Positions 45,708-58,952 of a DNA stretch of 64,000 nucleotides are shown here, one piece after another (position 1 is the stretch's first letter; every line of letters begins with the position of its first letter). The notes beneath the pieces were generated by a model. It did not search any database. It saw only the letters and a program-made list of their open reading frames with translations, and was not told the DNA's origin. Origin of the DNA: Vigna angularis. Its lineage: Eukaryota; Streptophyta; Magnoliopsida; Fabales; Fabaceae. The translations under genes and the position numbers were made by a program. The stretch is from contig NC_068974.1 of the NCBI RefSeq assembly GCF_016808095.1, positions 22,614,825 through 22,678,824 of the forward strand. The letters run 5' to 3'.

Positions 45708-45960
45708 TCATATGTACTTGGGATAAGCTAAACTCATCTGAGTCACACAATGAATAGGAAAAAGAAGTTAATTTATGTCTTATGATTGATTATATTGAAA
45801 GCACATTAAAAGTTTCTAAAGAAGAGGTAGACTTCCTTGATCCTTAATATGTAATTGAAGTATATAATGAGCTATTGTCAAATTCTCCCAAATTGTTTGA
45901 AGTTTTTAAAATTTTAAGAAAACAAATTCGAAAATGCTCAAAATACGATATAACCTCTTT
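45708..45960 (+). pseudogene. Copia relic P: gag C-terminal fragment
   Basis: The plus strand gives SSESHNE, then EVNLCLMIDYIEST and EEVDFLDP, resembling the acidic and coiled-coil part of legume copia gag (compare ANICLMADD in element R). It has a stop and no other gag or pol domain. It is followed within 200 bp by a polypurine tract and an LTR. Confidence 0.5.
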
Positions 45961-46153
45961 GAAACAGGATTTGAGAGCGTCAATACGATAAAACCTCTTT
46001 GAAATAGAAAAGCAACGACCTTGATTAAATATCTATCATATGCTCTGATATACAAAATGTATAAACATTTGATAAACGACTTAGATGATAGAATTCCTCT
46101 TATCAATCTTTCTCTAATGCTTATTTCACGTTTGCATAGGTATTTGTTAAACA

Positions 46154-47270
46154 TAAAAAAAAGGGAGATTGTTAAGACAAAATCTCTAGAAACTCTTTAT
46201 TTAAAAAGTTAAAAAACATCGTCTAATTAAATAGTATCTATACCATATAAGATAATGCGCTAAATGCAATATATGTTTAAACAATATCATAAACACAATA
46301 CATGTTGTAAATGTTAAAGGGAACAAACTAGCACAAACGCTACAATAAACGAGACTACGCTAAACGCTATGATGAACGTCTAACGTTTTAAATGTACGAA
46401 TAGTACTTTTTGTCTGTTGTGTTGTTTCTCTTTATCTGTGCAGATCATTCAAAGACAAATGCTTTATTCAAAGTTCTGCGCTGATTTAGAAGAACGTTGA
46501 AAAATATAAAGACATTCTAGGAATGTTTCTTCAATGTCTTCTGTTTGACCAATTCGTATAGCAGTGCAGTTCCTCTCCACAAGCAAAGTAGCATCTGATC
46601 TCGTACAAAAGGCTACAACACCTATACCAAAGTGAATGCTCCAAAGTGCGGATTTTTCTCGAAGTTGTCTATATATAGAATACTGCATGAAGAAGAGAAC
46701 GACAACAACAATAATCATAACTACATATATTCTTATATTGCCAAATTCTCTTATTATATCATTGTCTAGCTTTGAAAAAATTCTTGTAATAAGTCTTTTT
46801 AAATATATTATGTATTGATCATTATCATCTCTAATAGAACTTTTCATCTGTGCTTATTTGAAAAACATTTTGTTGTTTTTGGATAATCAAAAGTGATTTA
46901 CAAGACTTGGTTGTTTAGCTAAGGGAGAGTTAAAAATTTTTAGCCAGTTGGGATAGTGTAAAATCAGGAGTGATGAAACTCGTTTTAAAACCAAGATTGG
47001 TAAATTTTGTTTTAACTTTTTAAAGTTAGAAGAACCTTTTAAGAGTGCTTAAAAGAGAAGTTAACATAACTTAGTTGGAGCGAACTAGTATAGAAACAAT
47101 CTTTTATCTTCGCTATCTTTTTACTGTGTTTCTAAACAATTTTAAAAATCTTAAATGTTAAACACTGTTTGCATACCGCGTAACCCCTACAAACAGTGTC
47201 TAGTATTAATTGCGAAAAGTTTTTCAAACCCTATTCAAACCCGTTTCTAGAGTTTGCATGTTATTTCACA
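46154..47270 (+). repeat. Copia relic P: polypurine tract and 3' LTR
   Basis: AAAAAAAAGGGAGAT (46154-46168) precedes TGTTAAGACAAAATC at 46170. The likely end is TTATTTCACA at 47270, after the conserved-looking AACACTGTTTGCATACCGCG stretch. Length is about 1.1 kb. No target duplication could be assigned. ORFs inside are spurious. Confidence 0.55.
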
Positions 47271-48545
47271 AGATACACACCAGAAACACGATTCAAACAT
47301 GAGAACACCACTTCATTCCACAATTCATTTCATCTTACACATTCTCTCTACACACTTCACATACTATTCATCTTATCTCATCACGTTACACTGTTACATT
47401 GAGGATAGCACATTTTCTGTTCATCTGGATCCACGATTCACGCATTGTAAGCCTGGTTTAAGTGACTTCATTCTCATATTCTATGGTAATTCAACTTTTA
47501 TTTCTGAAGCAAATTTTCTTTTAATTTTACATTCTTATGCAATCTCTTCAATTACACCGATTACATTGTCTGTTATTAGGTTTCTTGGAAAGTTACTGTT
47601 CCATTGCCAAATTCTTATTTGCATTCATGATTTTATTCTTCTAGTTGATGTTTCTAGTTATCTCGCGTGTGATTTACTTTTGTTTCACCTTAGATACTTG
47701 ATCAAATTCTTAGTTAAGGTTTTAATTTCATTTTATAGGTTTCAATAATTGGAATAGATGATTCTGATAGCTGATAATATAGGTTTTAAGATGTGATTTT
47801 TAGATTTTATGCTTGAATCTCAGTTTTAATAATTGATGTTAGGTCTTTTACACATTTAAAACATGCTTGCATTGTCAATTGACTCATTTGTTAATCATTA
47901 ACAGATTTCACCTTCTCCTTGAGAATTTAGGTTTTTTAGAATTGGTAAATTTGGGGATATGAACCAAAATTTGTGATTTTCTGAAATTAATTGTTCTAGG
48001 TCATTAGCACTGTTATAGCTAGATTTAGATGTTAAAATTATAGTTTCTTTTACTGCATTTAGGTTTAGCTAGTTAAGTGCTCATTTCTTATTTGCTGTCA
48101 AAAGTTCTGGTGTATCACTCTAAGTGCTTTTGCTGCATAATCTTGGTTACACCATGAATTCGTGATTCCATTGCATTTGATAAGTTCTGATTGCATTTCT
48201 TGAATATTTTTATTGATATAGACTTGTTCCAGTTGTGAATTTTGTTTTCTATAAAATTTTATTTCTTTCATGCATTTTGACAAACATTTTGATGCCAAAT
48301 CTATTATGATAGGTAACCTTTTGTAGCTTTTGTTGTTTCTTTACATTTGATATGCAATTATTTTACATCTCATCATATCATATTCCATGTAATCTGTTAA
48401 CGTAGTCGATGCACTAATATTTTTAGTTTTAAAAGATTAGACCATTAAATCATAGATGCATTACTCATACATATGATGTTTTTCTGTTTTCAAGTTCATT
48501 CATCATTTTTCCACTTTATTCATGCATCTTAATTAAAATAGTTTG

Positions 48546-48609
<64 letters not shown>

Positions 48610-50639
48610 CCATAGTTTTCTTACTTTTTAGTGTTAACAAATAAATATATAAATTAGCCTAATGTATAACTTCAAATGTACTAATTAAATAAATTAAAAA
48701 AAAAGAATTAATATTTTTTCATTTAATTGTAACTACCTTGTTATCTTTCTTCACATATTCAAATAAAATACAGGATTGATACAACCAAATTAATTCATTA
48801 AACTATAACTGTATATTTTAAAAACTTTAGTATTTTAAAAATAGTAGTCAACAAAATAGAAAGGATAAAGACAATCCTAGATTGTCACAAGGAATTGATT
48901 CTTAACAAATTATTTCTTATAAAAACTATACAAAAGGTTTAGCCAAACAAAATAAAGATAATACAAAAAGTGAAGATAAATTAAATAAATAAAAAATTAA
49001 ATAAAAATAATAATAATAACAGAAACAAATATAATTGAAAATATAGACAGAGAAAAATAATAATAATAAAAATATGTTACTTCTAGTACTTTTTTAAAAT
49101 AAGATTCATTATTGGTTATCTAAAGATTATTGTTTAATTAATTATTGTTTTATATTTTAAAATTAATCCATGTAAATTTTCAATTAATTTATTGACATTT
49201 TGCGTTATTAAACAAAGTATATTCTCAATTAAATATTATTATGCCTAATTATTATGTCTATTCTTTTACCTCTTGTATAAAGTAAAATACTGATTAATCA
49301 AAATACATTCTTGGTTAATTCTGTTAAATTTTTACCTTTAATCAAGGTACATTATCAATTATTGGGGAAAAACCAATCAATCACATGAAAGTTTCTAATT
49401 TTAATCAAAGTAAATTCTTAATTGAAATTAAAAAGCCCTTGGACTCATATGATTGATATGTTATGTAGATTTAACACCATATTAACTTAATACAATGTAA
49501 AAATAATTACTTTTACTTTAAATCACAATAAGAATTAAAAGAATAAACAAATTTGTTTATCTAACCTTAGAATCCAATTAAGAAATTACACTAAAATCAA
49601 CCTTAGAAGCTTAACACTCTATAGAATGTAGAAATAACTTAAAAATAAAAGAAGAGATGGTGAAAAACGTGAAAGATGGTGGATAGGACGAATTTAGGTC
49701 CTGCAAAGGATTCCTAAACAATCCTAAAGTGTTTTTCTAAGTTTCTTTATATAGAAATGGGATTGAGCTTTGTTTTAGGCTTTTTAGTTGTTGTAATATT
49801 ATTTCTGATAATGTAATCGATTATCTTTTAAATAATTCAATATCTTCAAGATATATTTGATTGTTGTGGAGATCTAAAAATATTCTAAAAGTTCTTTGCT
49901 AGATTAAAAAAGATTTGGTAAATATTATCTTTTGATATTTATTGATATAGTTAAATAAGGTAATTATTTAAAAATATCAAATAAAATATCTAACCTTATA
50001 TTTTCCCCAAATTTTCTTTTATCATAAAAATTTATCAATTATCAAAGCCTTTTTGTAGAAAATAGACAAAACCGCAAAGTTCAATTTTTGTTATCCATTC
50101 CCTCTTCCTGTCTTAGTCAAATTTCTTCTTTTTCATGTTTTTCTTGCTTTCTTCATGCAATGCTTATCTTAACTTCTTGTAGTTTTGATTATTTGGTATT
50201 CTTGGATTTATCTTTAAGGTGTATGAAATTTTAACCAATTTATTTCCACAAGTCCATAAGCTCAACTTAACTACAATTGCACTAACACATCTCAAAATAT
50301 CCAAAGAACATTTATGCAACTAAAAACTATTTTTAACATGTTTTTGTATCTCATGCTCAATAAACCCAATTATAACAAATCCTAATTAAAATACTCTTTT
50401 AAAGTACAAAAATCAATTAAGAATCCAAGATTAAAGGTTAAATGAAGGCATAAATATGCACTGATAATTTACCTAATAAGAACATTGATGGATCGTGAAA
50501 GTAAGAGAAAAGATAACATTATTTAGAAGAAAAATAATTGGAAGCAACTCCTTAGAGCCAGGTTTTTTTCAAAGTTAAAAACACTTCTTTAAGGGCTTCT
50601 TAGTGAGAGTCTTAGCTTGTTAGGACATTTCTTTTGTAG
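47271..50639. other. AT-rich DNA without recognisable genes
   Basis: Apart from the TA microsatellite, no coding similarity, terminal repeat or RNA gene was seen. The 164-codon open frame at 47254-47748 is composed of AT-rich low-complexity residues and resembles no protein. Confidence 0.5.
48548..48607. repeat. (TA)n microsatellite
   Basis: About 30 uninterrupted TA units, likely length-variable between individuals. Confidence 0.97.
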
Positions 50640-51125
50640 ATTAGATAGTTATGTTTTTACTTGTATTTTCTTTGAAAAAAGCGAGAACTATCACTGGGAG
50701 TGTCATTGAGTGTTGTTGTTGTTGCTAAGTGATGTATATCATCCTTTGTGAAGATTCAAAGGAAGTATTCATCCTTCGTGAAACATTTGGAGGAGGTCTT
50801 CATCCCTTGTGGCCTTCATGGGAAGTGAGTTTCCTCTCTTATGGTAACAAGTTAGGTTTTTTCTAAACCCTTAAACTTGTCTTTTTGTGTGATTGTAATA
50901 GTTTATTGGTTTTGTGATAGTGGAACGTTAATCTCTGTATGAGATTAACAACTCAACGTAGGGTCCTTATGATCTAAACCAATATAAAATTATCTTCGCA
51001 ATTTTCTCTCTTTGTTTACTCTTTATTATTGTTTTAATTATTCGCTAAGGAAGTTAAAATTAAGAGAAAATTATTAAAGGTACACATTTGCAATAAGAAA
51101 CCAATTCACCCCCTCATGGTTTATT
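50640..51125 (+). repeat. Relic of a copia LTR (3' part)
   Basis: Phrases such as TCATCCTTCGTGAAACATTTGG and ACCAATTCACCCCCTC resemble the LTR of element R (60640-60725, TCATCCTTCGTGAAG) and the U5 end of such LTRs. No borders or duplication were found. Confidence 0.45.
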
Positions 51126-51927
51126 GTTCATGCTAAACATTCCGTTGCACCACTCTGACAATAGCAACGTGAAAAGAGAGAAAAGCTTAAAGTGTTCTTG
51201 TATCGTCTAAAACTCAATATCTTTTGAGAGAAAAATCTTTGTAAAGAGAGAAACGCTCTCAAATGTTACAGATTGTATTGTATTTGAACATACACTACAG
51301 AAAAATGTTATTTTGTGGAGGCTATTTTGCAAAAGATATAACCCCCCCTCCCCCCCCCCCCCCCAATTGACATGATTTAAGGTGATTATGTTGCATTATC
51401 TAATTGACAATAATAGTGGGTGTTTTAATTATTTTATAAAGGGGTTTATAACCTCTTCAAATAATAATACATTTTTTTACATCTTTTTCCTCTCTAAAAA
51501 GTTTGTTATGTATTCATATGTTTGTGCTTTATTTTAAAGAGAAATATAGAGGGTTTTGGAAAGAGGAATAAAAGAAAAAAAAATAGAGAAATAAGTTTAA
51601 CTTGTGTAATGTTTTTAACTTATGTACAACTTGGTGTTTGGCTCGTGATCATTACAAATAGTTTATGATTATCATATCAAGTAAGCAACCTTAATCTATA
51701 CTTTGTGGTACTGTTGGAATGGGACCAAGTTCATACGCGGGTTCACTTTATTTCTTTTTTCTCTGTTTATTTTGTGAGACTAGGGTGCTTGTATTCAATT
51801 GTTTGATTTTTGAACTGTTATGTGGCCTCTAATATGCCTTTGATTGAAAGTGAATATTGTGTAATATGAAATATTGTACTCTTTTTCTTGTGTTAGTGTA
51901 TTTCATTTTGTCTAAGAATATTTTTGA

Positions 51928-54900
51928 ATGGATAAATCTTGGATTACTAAGCCTCAAAATACAGTTAAATACTCAATTGGTTTAGAAAAATTCTTAGAAT
52001 TTGATTTTGAGAATGAGGCTTCTAGAGATACAATTTGATGTCCATGCCCCAAACGTGAGTTTCTGAAATGGAAAACTAGAGGCATAGTTGAGGAGCACTT
52101 GATTTTAAAAGAATCTCCCATAAATTATATTATTTGGAATCTTCATGGTGAGAAGCAAAGAGAATATATTTCTAGAATGATGACATACAAGAGACATTTC
52201 CTTTTGAAAATCCAATGGCAATAATAATAGATAAAGCATTTGGGCATTATAGGCAAGAAGGTACTAATATAGCCAGATCACAACCGGATGAAGATGATGT
52301 TATTAATGAAAGGCCAAAGGAGAATCATAATGAATTTAATGAGTTTCTCAATGACGGAAATCAAGTTTTGTTTGACTGGAGCAAGTACACAAAATTAGAG
52401 TTTGTAATCAAATTATATCATATCAAGGTTTTGTATGGATTAAGTGACAAGGCAATGACTATGATTATGGATTCTCTAAGAGATGCATTTAATGAAGCAA
52501 AGTTTCCTCTTTCTTTTTATGAGGCTAAGAAAATAATCAACAAACTTGGTCTTAAGTATACAAAAATAGATGCATGTCCGAATCATTGTATGTTATATTT
52601 AAGAGATGATGAAAAAGATTTGCAAACATTGTGGTACATCTAGATGGAACTCAAAGAAGAAAAAAAGTAACCTACAAAAGTTTTACATTACTTTCCATTG
52701 AAACCAAGATTGAAAAGCTTATTTTTGTGTTGTAAGACTGCAACTCATATGAGATGGAATTCTTTAGAGAACAAGGATGGGTTTATAAGACATCCAAGGG
52801 ATAGTGAGGCATGGAAGACATTTAGTTTAATGAATCCTAAATTTGCTTCAAATCCTCGAAAAGTTCGCTTAGGCCCTTGCTAGTGATCGTTTTAATCCTT
52901 TTGGCACTATGAGTTCTACTTATAGTATTTGGTCAGTGTTTTTAATTCCATACAATCTTCCACCTTGGATATGTATGAAGCACACTTTATTGATCTTATC
53001 CATGATCATTCCAGGCAAGCAGATGTCTGCAAATAGTATTGATGTATACTTACAACCCCTTATAGATGAATTACTTGAGGTATGGAGTGATGAGGTGAAG
53101 ACCTTTGATTCTTCATTGAATAAAACTTTTAGAATGCGAGCAACTCTTATGTGGACAATTAGTGACTTTCCTGACCTAGGTATTTTATCTAGTTGGAACA
53201 TACACGTAGGTTTAGCTTGCCCTACTTGTAACTTTGATGTAGAAACTTGTCATCTTCCTCATAGTACGAAGTGGTGTTTTATGGGGCATCGTCGCTTTTT
53301 AAGTACAAATCATAGATTTAGATTGAATCATGTTCGCTTTGATGGAAGTACGGAAGAACAAAATCCACCACTAAAATTATCGAGATCTGACATTTTTAGG
53401 CAAGTGGAAAATATTAATGTTACATTTGGGAGAGGTATTCATTTGGACGGTAGAAGAAAAAAATATAGAAAACAAGTTAAATAGTGGAATAAAAGAAACA
53501 ATTTCTTTGATACATATTGGGAGTCTAATTTGTTACGCCACAATTTAGATTTTATGCATATTGAAAAATATGTATTTGACAATTTAATATATACATTGCT
53601 GAATGAAAATCCTAAATCCAAAGACAGTCTTAAATGCTAGAAAATAATTAAAGGAAATGGGCATAAGACAAGATCTTTGGCCAGGTGATAATGGAAGATA
53701 TCACCTTGTTTTCTTTTCACTAACTCGTGAAACCAAAAAGTTCTTTCTCAAAATTTTGAAAAATATTTTAGTACTTGATGATTACTCAAGTAACATTTCT
53801 AGATGTGTTGATGATGTTCAACATAACATATCAGGACTAAAAAGTCATGATTACCATGTTATTATGGAGCAATTACTTCAGTTGGCAATATGTAATTTAT
53901 TACCAAACCATGTCACTACAACCTTGGTAGAGTTTTTCTCATTCTTTAAAGCCCTTTGTAGTAAAAGCTTAAATGTACAAGAACTTGAAATGTTTCAAGA
54001 TTGCATTGTGGTTACACTTTTCCACTTTCCCATCATCATTCTTTACAGTTATGGTTGATTTAACTATCCATTTGGTAGAGGAAGCAAAGCTTGGAGGTCC
54101 AGTTCATTATCGATATATGTATCCTATAAAGAGGTAATTGTTGAGTACTTTTAATTCAAGGTATCATATTATATACATCCAAGTTTTTTGATATAATTAT
54201 TTATCATTATTGTAGGGAACTAGGTCATTTACAGACCTTTGTACGAAACAAGGCACAATGAGAAGGTTCTATAGCCGAGGGATTCTTATTTGAAGAGTCT
54301 CTTACCTTTTGTTCTAGATACATTGGAGGTATAAAGACAAGGTTCAATAGACCACAACGTGCTTGTGATAATCCAAATGATAATGAGTCTTTTGTGTCAT
54401 CTATATTCCCACAAGGTGGTAAGCTGGTAGTAGGTTCCTCAATGTTTACTTTAACTCAGATGCAAAAGATACAAGCCCATCGATATGTGCTTTAAATAGT
54501 TCGATAGTCACATTGTTCGTTGAGTGAGTACTCTACATTAAGTGTGTGATTTGTATTTAAACAAGTTCAACGAGATTATTCTTATATTTTATGAACATAA
54601 TGTAATTAATTCATGTAGTGAATTTAGAAAACTAATAAAAAGAAGATCAAGAGGAAGGAAACCTTCAACCACTAAGAGTTTGTTGATTGGTTTCAAACGC
54701 GGGTGGCTGATCAAATAGTACACTTTGTATTTGTTACCAATGAGGAACATTGGTGTCTTGAAGATATTATGGTTTTGATGATGCTACAAGATGAAGAATG
54801 TGAAGACTTTTGTTGTATTTCTTTAAAAGCATTTTGTAGAATTAATTGTATAGGAATTACTTTGTTGATGTAAGAACTCTTAGAAGTTTTCCTGTTTAGA

Positions 54901-56365
54901 GATTCTTTGCGCAGATAATCGATTATTTGGTATAATAATTGATTATTACGAGCTTGTTTGGAAAAGATTTCCTCACGTAAATAATCGATTATTGCTTAAA
55001 ATAATTGATTATTTCAGTCTGAGTCAGTATTGCCCAAGTCGCGCAAATAATCGATTATCATTCAGGATAATCGATTATCACTTTTTGAAAACCCCATAAC
55101 GGAAACAAATAATCTATTATCACTTATGATAATAGATTATATTTGGCAGTTGCGAGTTGTCTTTTCATTTTTTGAACCTTGGGTTATAAATAGTGTTTTC
55201 CACAGCTCTTAGAAAGTAACTTTTCATTTTGAGAGTATTAGAGTTGTGTGCCTAAGGGAAGCTCTCTGTGAGTGAAAAGGGAATCTATGCCATTTTGAGA
55301 ATACAGTTTGTCTGAGGAAGTTCTCAAAGTGATAGTGTGCTCTTGCCAAGTCTTGTGAAAAGGAGAAGCTCACGCTTTGTGTGTCAAAGGTCGGAGTGGT
55401 TCTCTTCCGGTTCGTTTGTCGAAGGAAGGTTCTTCCGTTTGTTTGTCGAACGAAAAGTGTTCTTGTTTCTTAATCTTTACTTCATATCTTGTAATCTTTA
55501 TAAACATTATTTTAGTGAATAAGGTTAATCAATATTCATAGTGATTAACGACTGGAAGTATAATCTTTTGATTCGAACCAGGATAAAATTTCTGTGTTGA
55601 TTTCCTTGAACTCTACACTCTTTAAACTCTTAGCACATCAACTGTTTGATAAAATGTTTAAGAGAAATTAAAGGAACCATTTTTAAAATTGGCCGAACAA
55701 GTTCCAACAATTACTTTACCAAGTTTTCTTTTAATTATGTCTAACATTATTTCTTTATCTAAATTATGAATCCATAAACAATAAATTCAAAGTCAATTGA
55801 CTTGAAGCTTCTAGCATGAGGTCCATTAGATAATGCTAGAAGATTTAGTCCGTATAACATCAATGAATTTAAATTTCGAACATTGACTTGTGATGAGAGA
55901 TATAGAAAACAAAATAGTGGTGTCTTTTGAACACCTAATACAACTTACGTTTCAAGTAGTGTTGATAGGAACTTAAGGCAAGCAGACTTATCCTATTATT
56001 AGAAGTTGGAGGATATTATTGAGCTTAATTATTATGGTTGATTCAAAGCTTTTCTTTTCAAGTGTAATTGGGTAGACATACACAAGATAGAGGATATAAA
56101 AAGGATCAATGGAATTTTAATTATTGGAGATTGTGAAGAAAATGAACCATATATTGAGGCATCTCAAGCACAAATGGTACGTTATGTTGATTATGTAGTT
56201 AATGAAGAATGAAGTGTTTTTATGCATTTAATGCCAAGAGATTTGTATGAAATGGGAGAAGAGGTACAAGAAGAGGCATATGAAAATGAACCATACCAAG
56301 ATCAAGAGCTGGACAAATTTTATAGTAATGACATGAATATGTTTAATTGGCTACAAACCATTTAG
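51928..56365 (+). pseudogene. Element D: TNP2-type transposase, multiply broken
   Basis: ATG at 51928 opens MDKSWITKPQ, soon followed by a stop. Recognisable blocks in several frames are: KLYHIKVLYGLSDKAMTMIM and KYTKIDACPNHCMLYLRDDE (52215-52643); SIDVYLQPLIDELLEVWSD and VGLACPTCNFDVETC (52909-53484); HNLDFMHIEKYVFDNLIYTL (about 53545-53610); then SGLKSHDYHVIMEQLLQLAI (53657-54058, DUF4218 start). A GT-AG intron at 54134-54215 separates MYPIKR from ELGHLQTFVRNKAQ. After an LTR insertion (about 54750-55708), the DUF4216 region resumes with NARRFSPYNINEFKFRTL and KLEDIIELNYYG, ending near 56365. At least ten disruptions are visible, so it is inactive. Confidence 0.85.
54751..55708 (+). repeat. 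LTR inserted in the D transposase, with TAATCGATTA-type motifs
   Basis: The stretch from about TGGTGTCTTGAAG to CAAGTTCCAACA interrupts the transposase and resembles the LTR of element R in its start (GGTTTTGATGATG) and in repeated AATAATCGATTAT motifs (54907-55140). No internal sequence is present, suggesting a solo LTR. The borders are approximate and no convincing duplication was identified. Confidence 0.55.
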
Positions 56366-57585
56366 ATGGTGATATCCATGAGTCAAATGTATGAGTTGAA
56401 AATATAATTAGTAATAATTTTTTCTTAAAGGTAATGATTTTTTATATTCAGTTATTTTCAATGCATGTATACTTCACTCATGTTTGATTTCTTAAAGGTG
56501 ATGATATGTACCACATGTTTGATTTCTCAATTTCACGTTAGGAAGGAGAAGTTACATATCCTGAATTACAACTCTATATTAGCTCGTTCCCCCATTTGGA
56601 AAGGTAATAAGATCCTAACTTATTCAAATCTCGACTACCTTTGGTGAGTTTTAGGTTGTTAACCCTATTCTGAACGTGGGCATTAATCTAATATGGTTTT
56701 GGGTCTATATGTATTTAAAATGAATATCGTTTTGGGTCTAAATGTATTTGTTCTTTTGACATTAATCTAATATGGATGATTGGATGCATGCATTGTATCT
56801 TAGGTCATAGAAGGGTTCTAAGAGATTTTTTGTTATCTTATAGAAACTGGTAGTATATAGATCAAATTCTAGGAGAATAAATCCTTTAGAGTAGATCATT
56901 ATAACTCAAGCTTTGAAAAATAAATAAAGGAAAATAGAAAAAAAAAACAATATAGAAAAGAATATATTAGTCATCGCTTCAAGATGCAGCCTTTGTCTCC
57001 AAGGAAAATGCCTAAGCTAGTTTTTGTTTCCCCTTTAGTACCCTCTCCTATCTTATAAACACATCCTCTCTGTTATGCATATTTTGCCTTATGTTTTTCC
57101 TTTCGATGCTTAGCCCATTTGTTCCCTACTAACATTACCATACTTATTTTCTAAAGGATAAGCTGAATGAGACTAGAAACATCTATATTTGTGCTTTCAG
57201 CAAGTAATACGGATTTATTGGTTTTACACTTGTTGAATGTTATTATCTTAGAGGTGGTTAGAATGGCCATGAACCTTTGACTAGGGCTTCATGGACCTCT
57301 ATTTAAAAACTAAATCTTTTAGGAGTTTATTTTTAGGAACATATACTTAGATTTATCATTAGTAATGCAGAAAAAGAAGATACAACTTTCCAAATGCATT
57401 TCATTATTTTAAGTACAAATGATCAAGATAAGGAGTAGTATAGTTTTAGCTCTACAGTCTAACCTCAACCTTGTAATTTTTGAAATATAAATTGTTTGGC
57501 ATTGATGGTCCCTTACACGAGATAAAGTCTTAACTTTTGTTAATTGGATAGCAACACTTCTAAATTATTTCTCATAAATATGTAA
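56366..57585. other. Element D: spacer between its two gene remnants
   Basis: AT-rich, with no coding sequence recognised. The 60-codon frame at 56465-56647 resembles nothing. Confidence 0.45.
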
Positions 57586-58232
57586 CCATGCCAAAGGTCA
57601 AGCGATTATGAAATCTAAAAAATCATCACCTTAACCTGAAGCTTCAACTACTTTATATATCATCAACGAATGTTGCAGTGTCTTCTCCATCAATTGAAGC
57701 CCAATCACCATCAACAAATCCTACAATGTCTTAATCGATTGAAGTCGAACCACATGTTTTAATGAGTCCTTCACCAATAAATGAGAGCTCATCACATGAT
57801 TCATTGAACATAACACCACTAATGCTCACGGAAAACACAAAACATCTTAAAACATCCACACAACATGTTGGACGTGAATCTTCATCATATTGGAATGTTC
57901 ATGCAATAGATATATGTCATTTGTTTTTTCTGCATCCATAATTTTTTAAATTTTACTTATGGTTGAGTAAGTTATTTTGTTGTTAAAGACTTAGAAAGAG
58001 TTATAAAGAAAATTAAGGTGAAGGTGAGAGAAGTAAATAACTTACCTATTGGGGAACACATCATTGTGGAGTTTGATTAGGTACATGGCTATAGGCGAAG
58101 GACAAGGCGTGCTTGTAGGATTTTGTGGTACATTGCCAACTGATGGCAATCTGTTTCCAATTAATTCTGAAGGTGGTTTGGGAAAACAGGCATTGCCTAA
58201 CACTTACTTTTTATAATGCTTTAAAGAAGTAT

Positions 58233-58283
<51 letters not shown>

Positions 58284-58580
58284 ATTGTGCATGCATTAAA
58301 TTTGGTAATATTACATTTACTTATAAGGAAATGTTACACACTAACTACGTTTTCTTTTTCTCACAAGCCTCGATTTTGTTTTAAGACGGTTGAAGCTACT
58401 ACACAACAATATTGCAAATTAACTCTTGCTAAGAAGTGAGTTGCACATAGGCATAATTTATAGAATGAGTTTTATGATCCAACGAAAACCAAAAATCAAA
58501 TCATAAGTAATGTGTCAACTGGTATAGAAAGAACTCAATGGGTTGATTTTGTTAATTATCGTCTAAAACTAAAGACAATG
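57586..58580 (+). pseudogene. Element D: Transposase_24 gene remnant
   Basis: Blocks in shifting frames read PIGEHIIVEFD, then GEGQGVLVGFCGTLPTDGNL and FPINSEGGLGKQALPNTYF. After a TA microsatellite follow KPRFCFKTVEATTQQYCKLT and NEFYDPTKTKNQIISNV with TQWVDFVNYRLK. These are the conserved parts of the second gene of plant CACTA elements (compare exons 1-3 of the E1 gene for role). Stops and the microsatellite expansion show it is dead. Confidence 0.75.
58236..58279. repeat. (TA)n microsatellite
   Basis: About 21 TA units inside the intron or coding remnant of the D second gene. Confidence 0.95.
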
Positions 58581-58952
58581 GTACAAATTTCATTATTTTG
58601 AATGCTATGAATTGTTTGTGTACATTATTATTTTGATTGTTATATTAACTTACAATTGTTTTTTTCATAGGATATTTGTAAAAAAAATAGAGAAAAGCTC
58701 GTGAATAAATGGCAGGGAAGAAGTAGGGTTGGGGCAAAATGAGTTCAGAGGCTGAGGGAGAGAAACGTGAATGAAGGCTCGTGAAGAAGGGGAATGGGTT
58801 GGGAAAATATTTAGTTGTTATCGGCGATTTCATTAAAGAACCACTGAAAATTTATTCATAAAAACAAATAAATTAAATTATAGGGACGACTTTTGTATAT
58901 GTAAAACCCTAGAAAATGGTACTTTAGAAGTGGTAGTAGTTTAAAAATAGTG

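Larger units (their letters stand above)
51293..58952 (+). mobile_element. Element D: decayed CACTA transposon
   Basis: The left tip CACTACAGAAAAATG is at 51293. A candidate right tip (CACTATTTTTAAAC inward) ends at 58952. The flanks ATA and AGA are similar but not equal, so the right border is uncertain. Inside, in order on the plus strand, are a TNP2-type pseudogene and remnants of a Transposase_24 gene, the usual two-gene layout. Many stops and frameshifts and a nested LTR show old age. A C-rich run lies at 51343-51364. Confidence 0.7.

Noticed and set aside
47254..47748. 164-codon open frame
   Set aside because: Low-complexity AT-rich translation with no domain, starting within the probable LTR end of relic P.
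54731..55735. ACCAA as target duplication of the LTR in element D
   Set aside because: ACCAA occurs at about 54736-54740 and 55728-55732, but the enclosed sequence would not end in CA and several other 5-base matches exist nearby. Chance is likely.
58645..58833. 62-codon minus-strand frame near the right end of D
   Set aside because: No similarity. Lies in non-coding transposon end.
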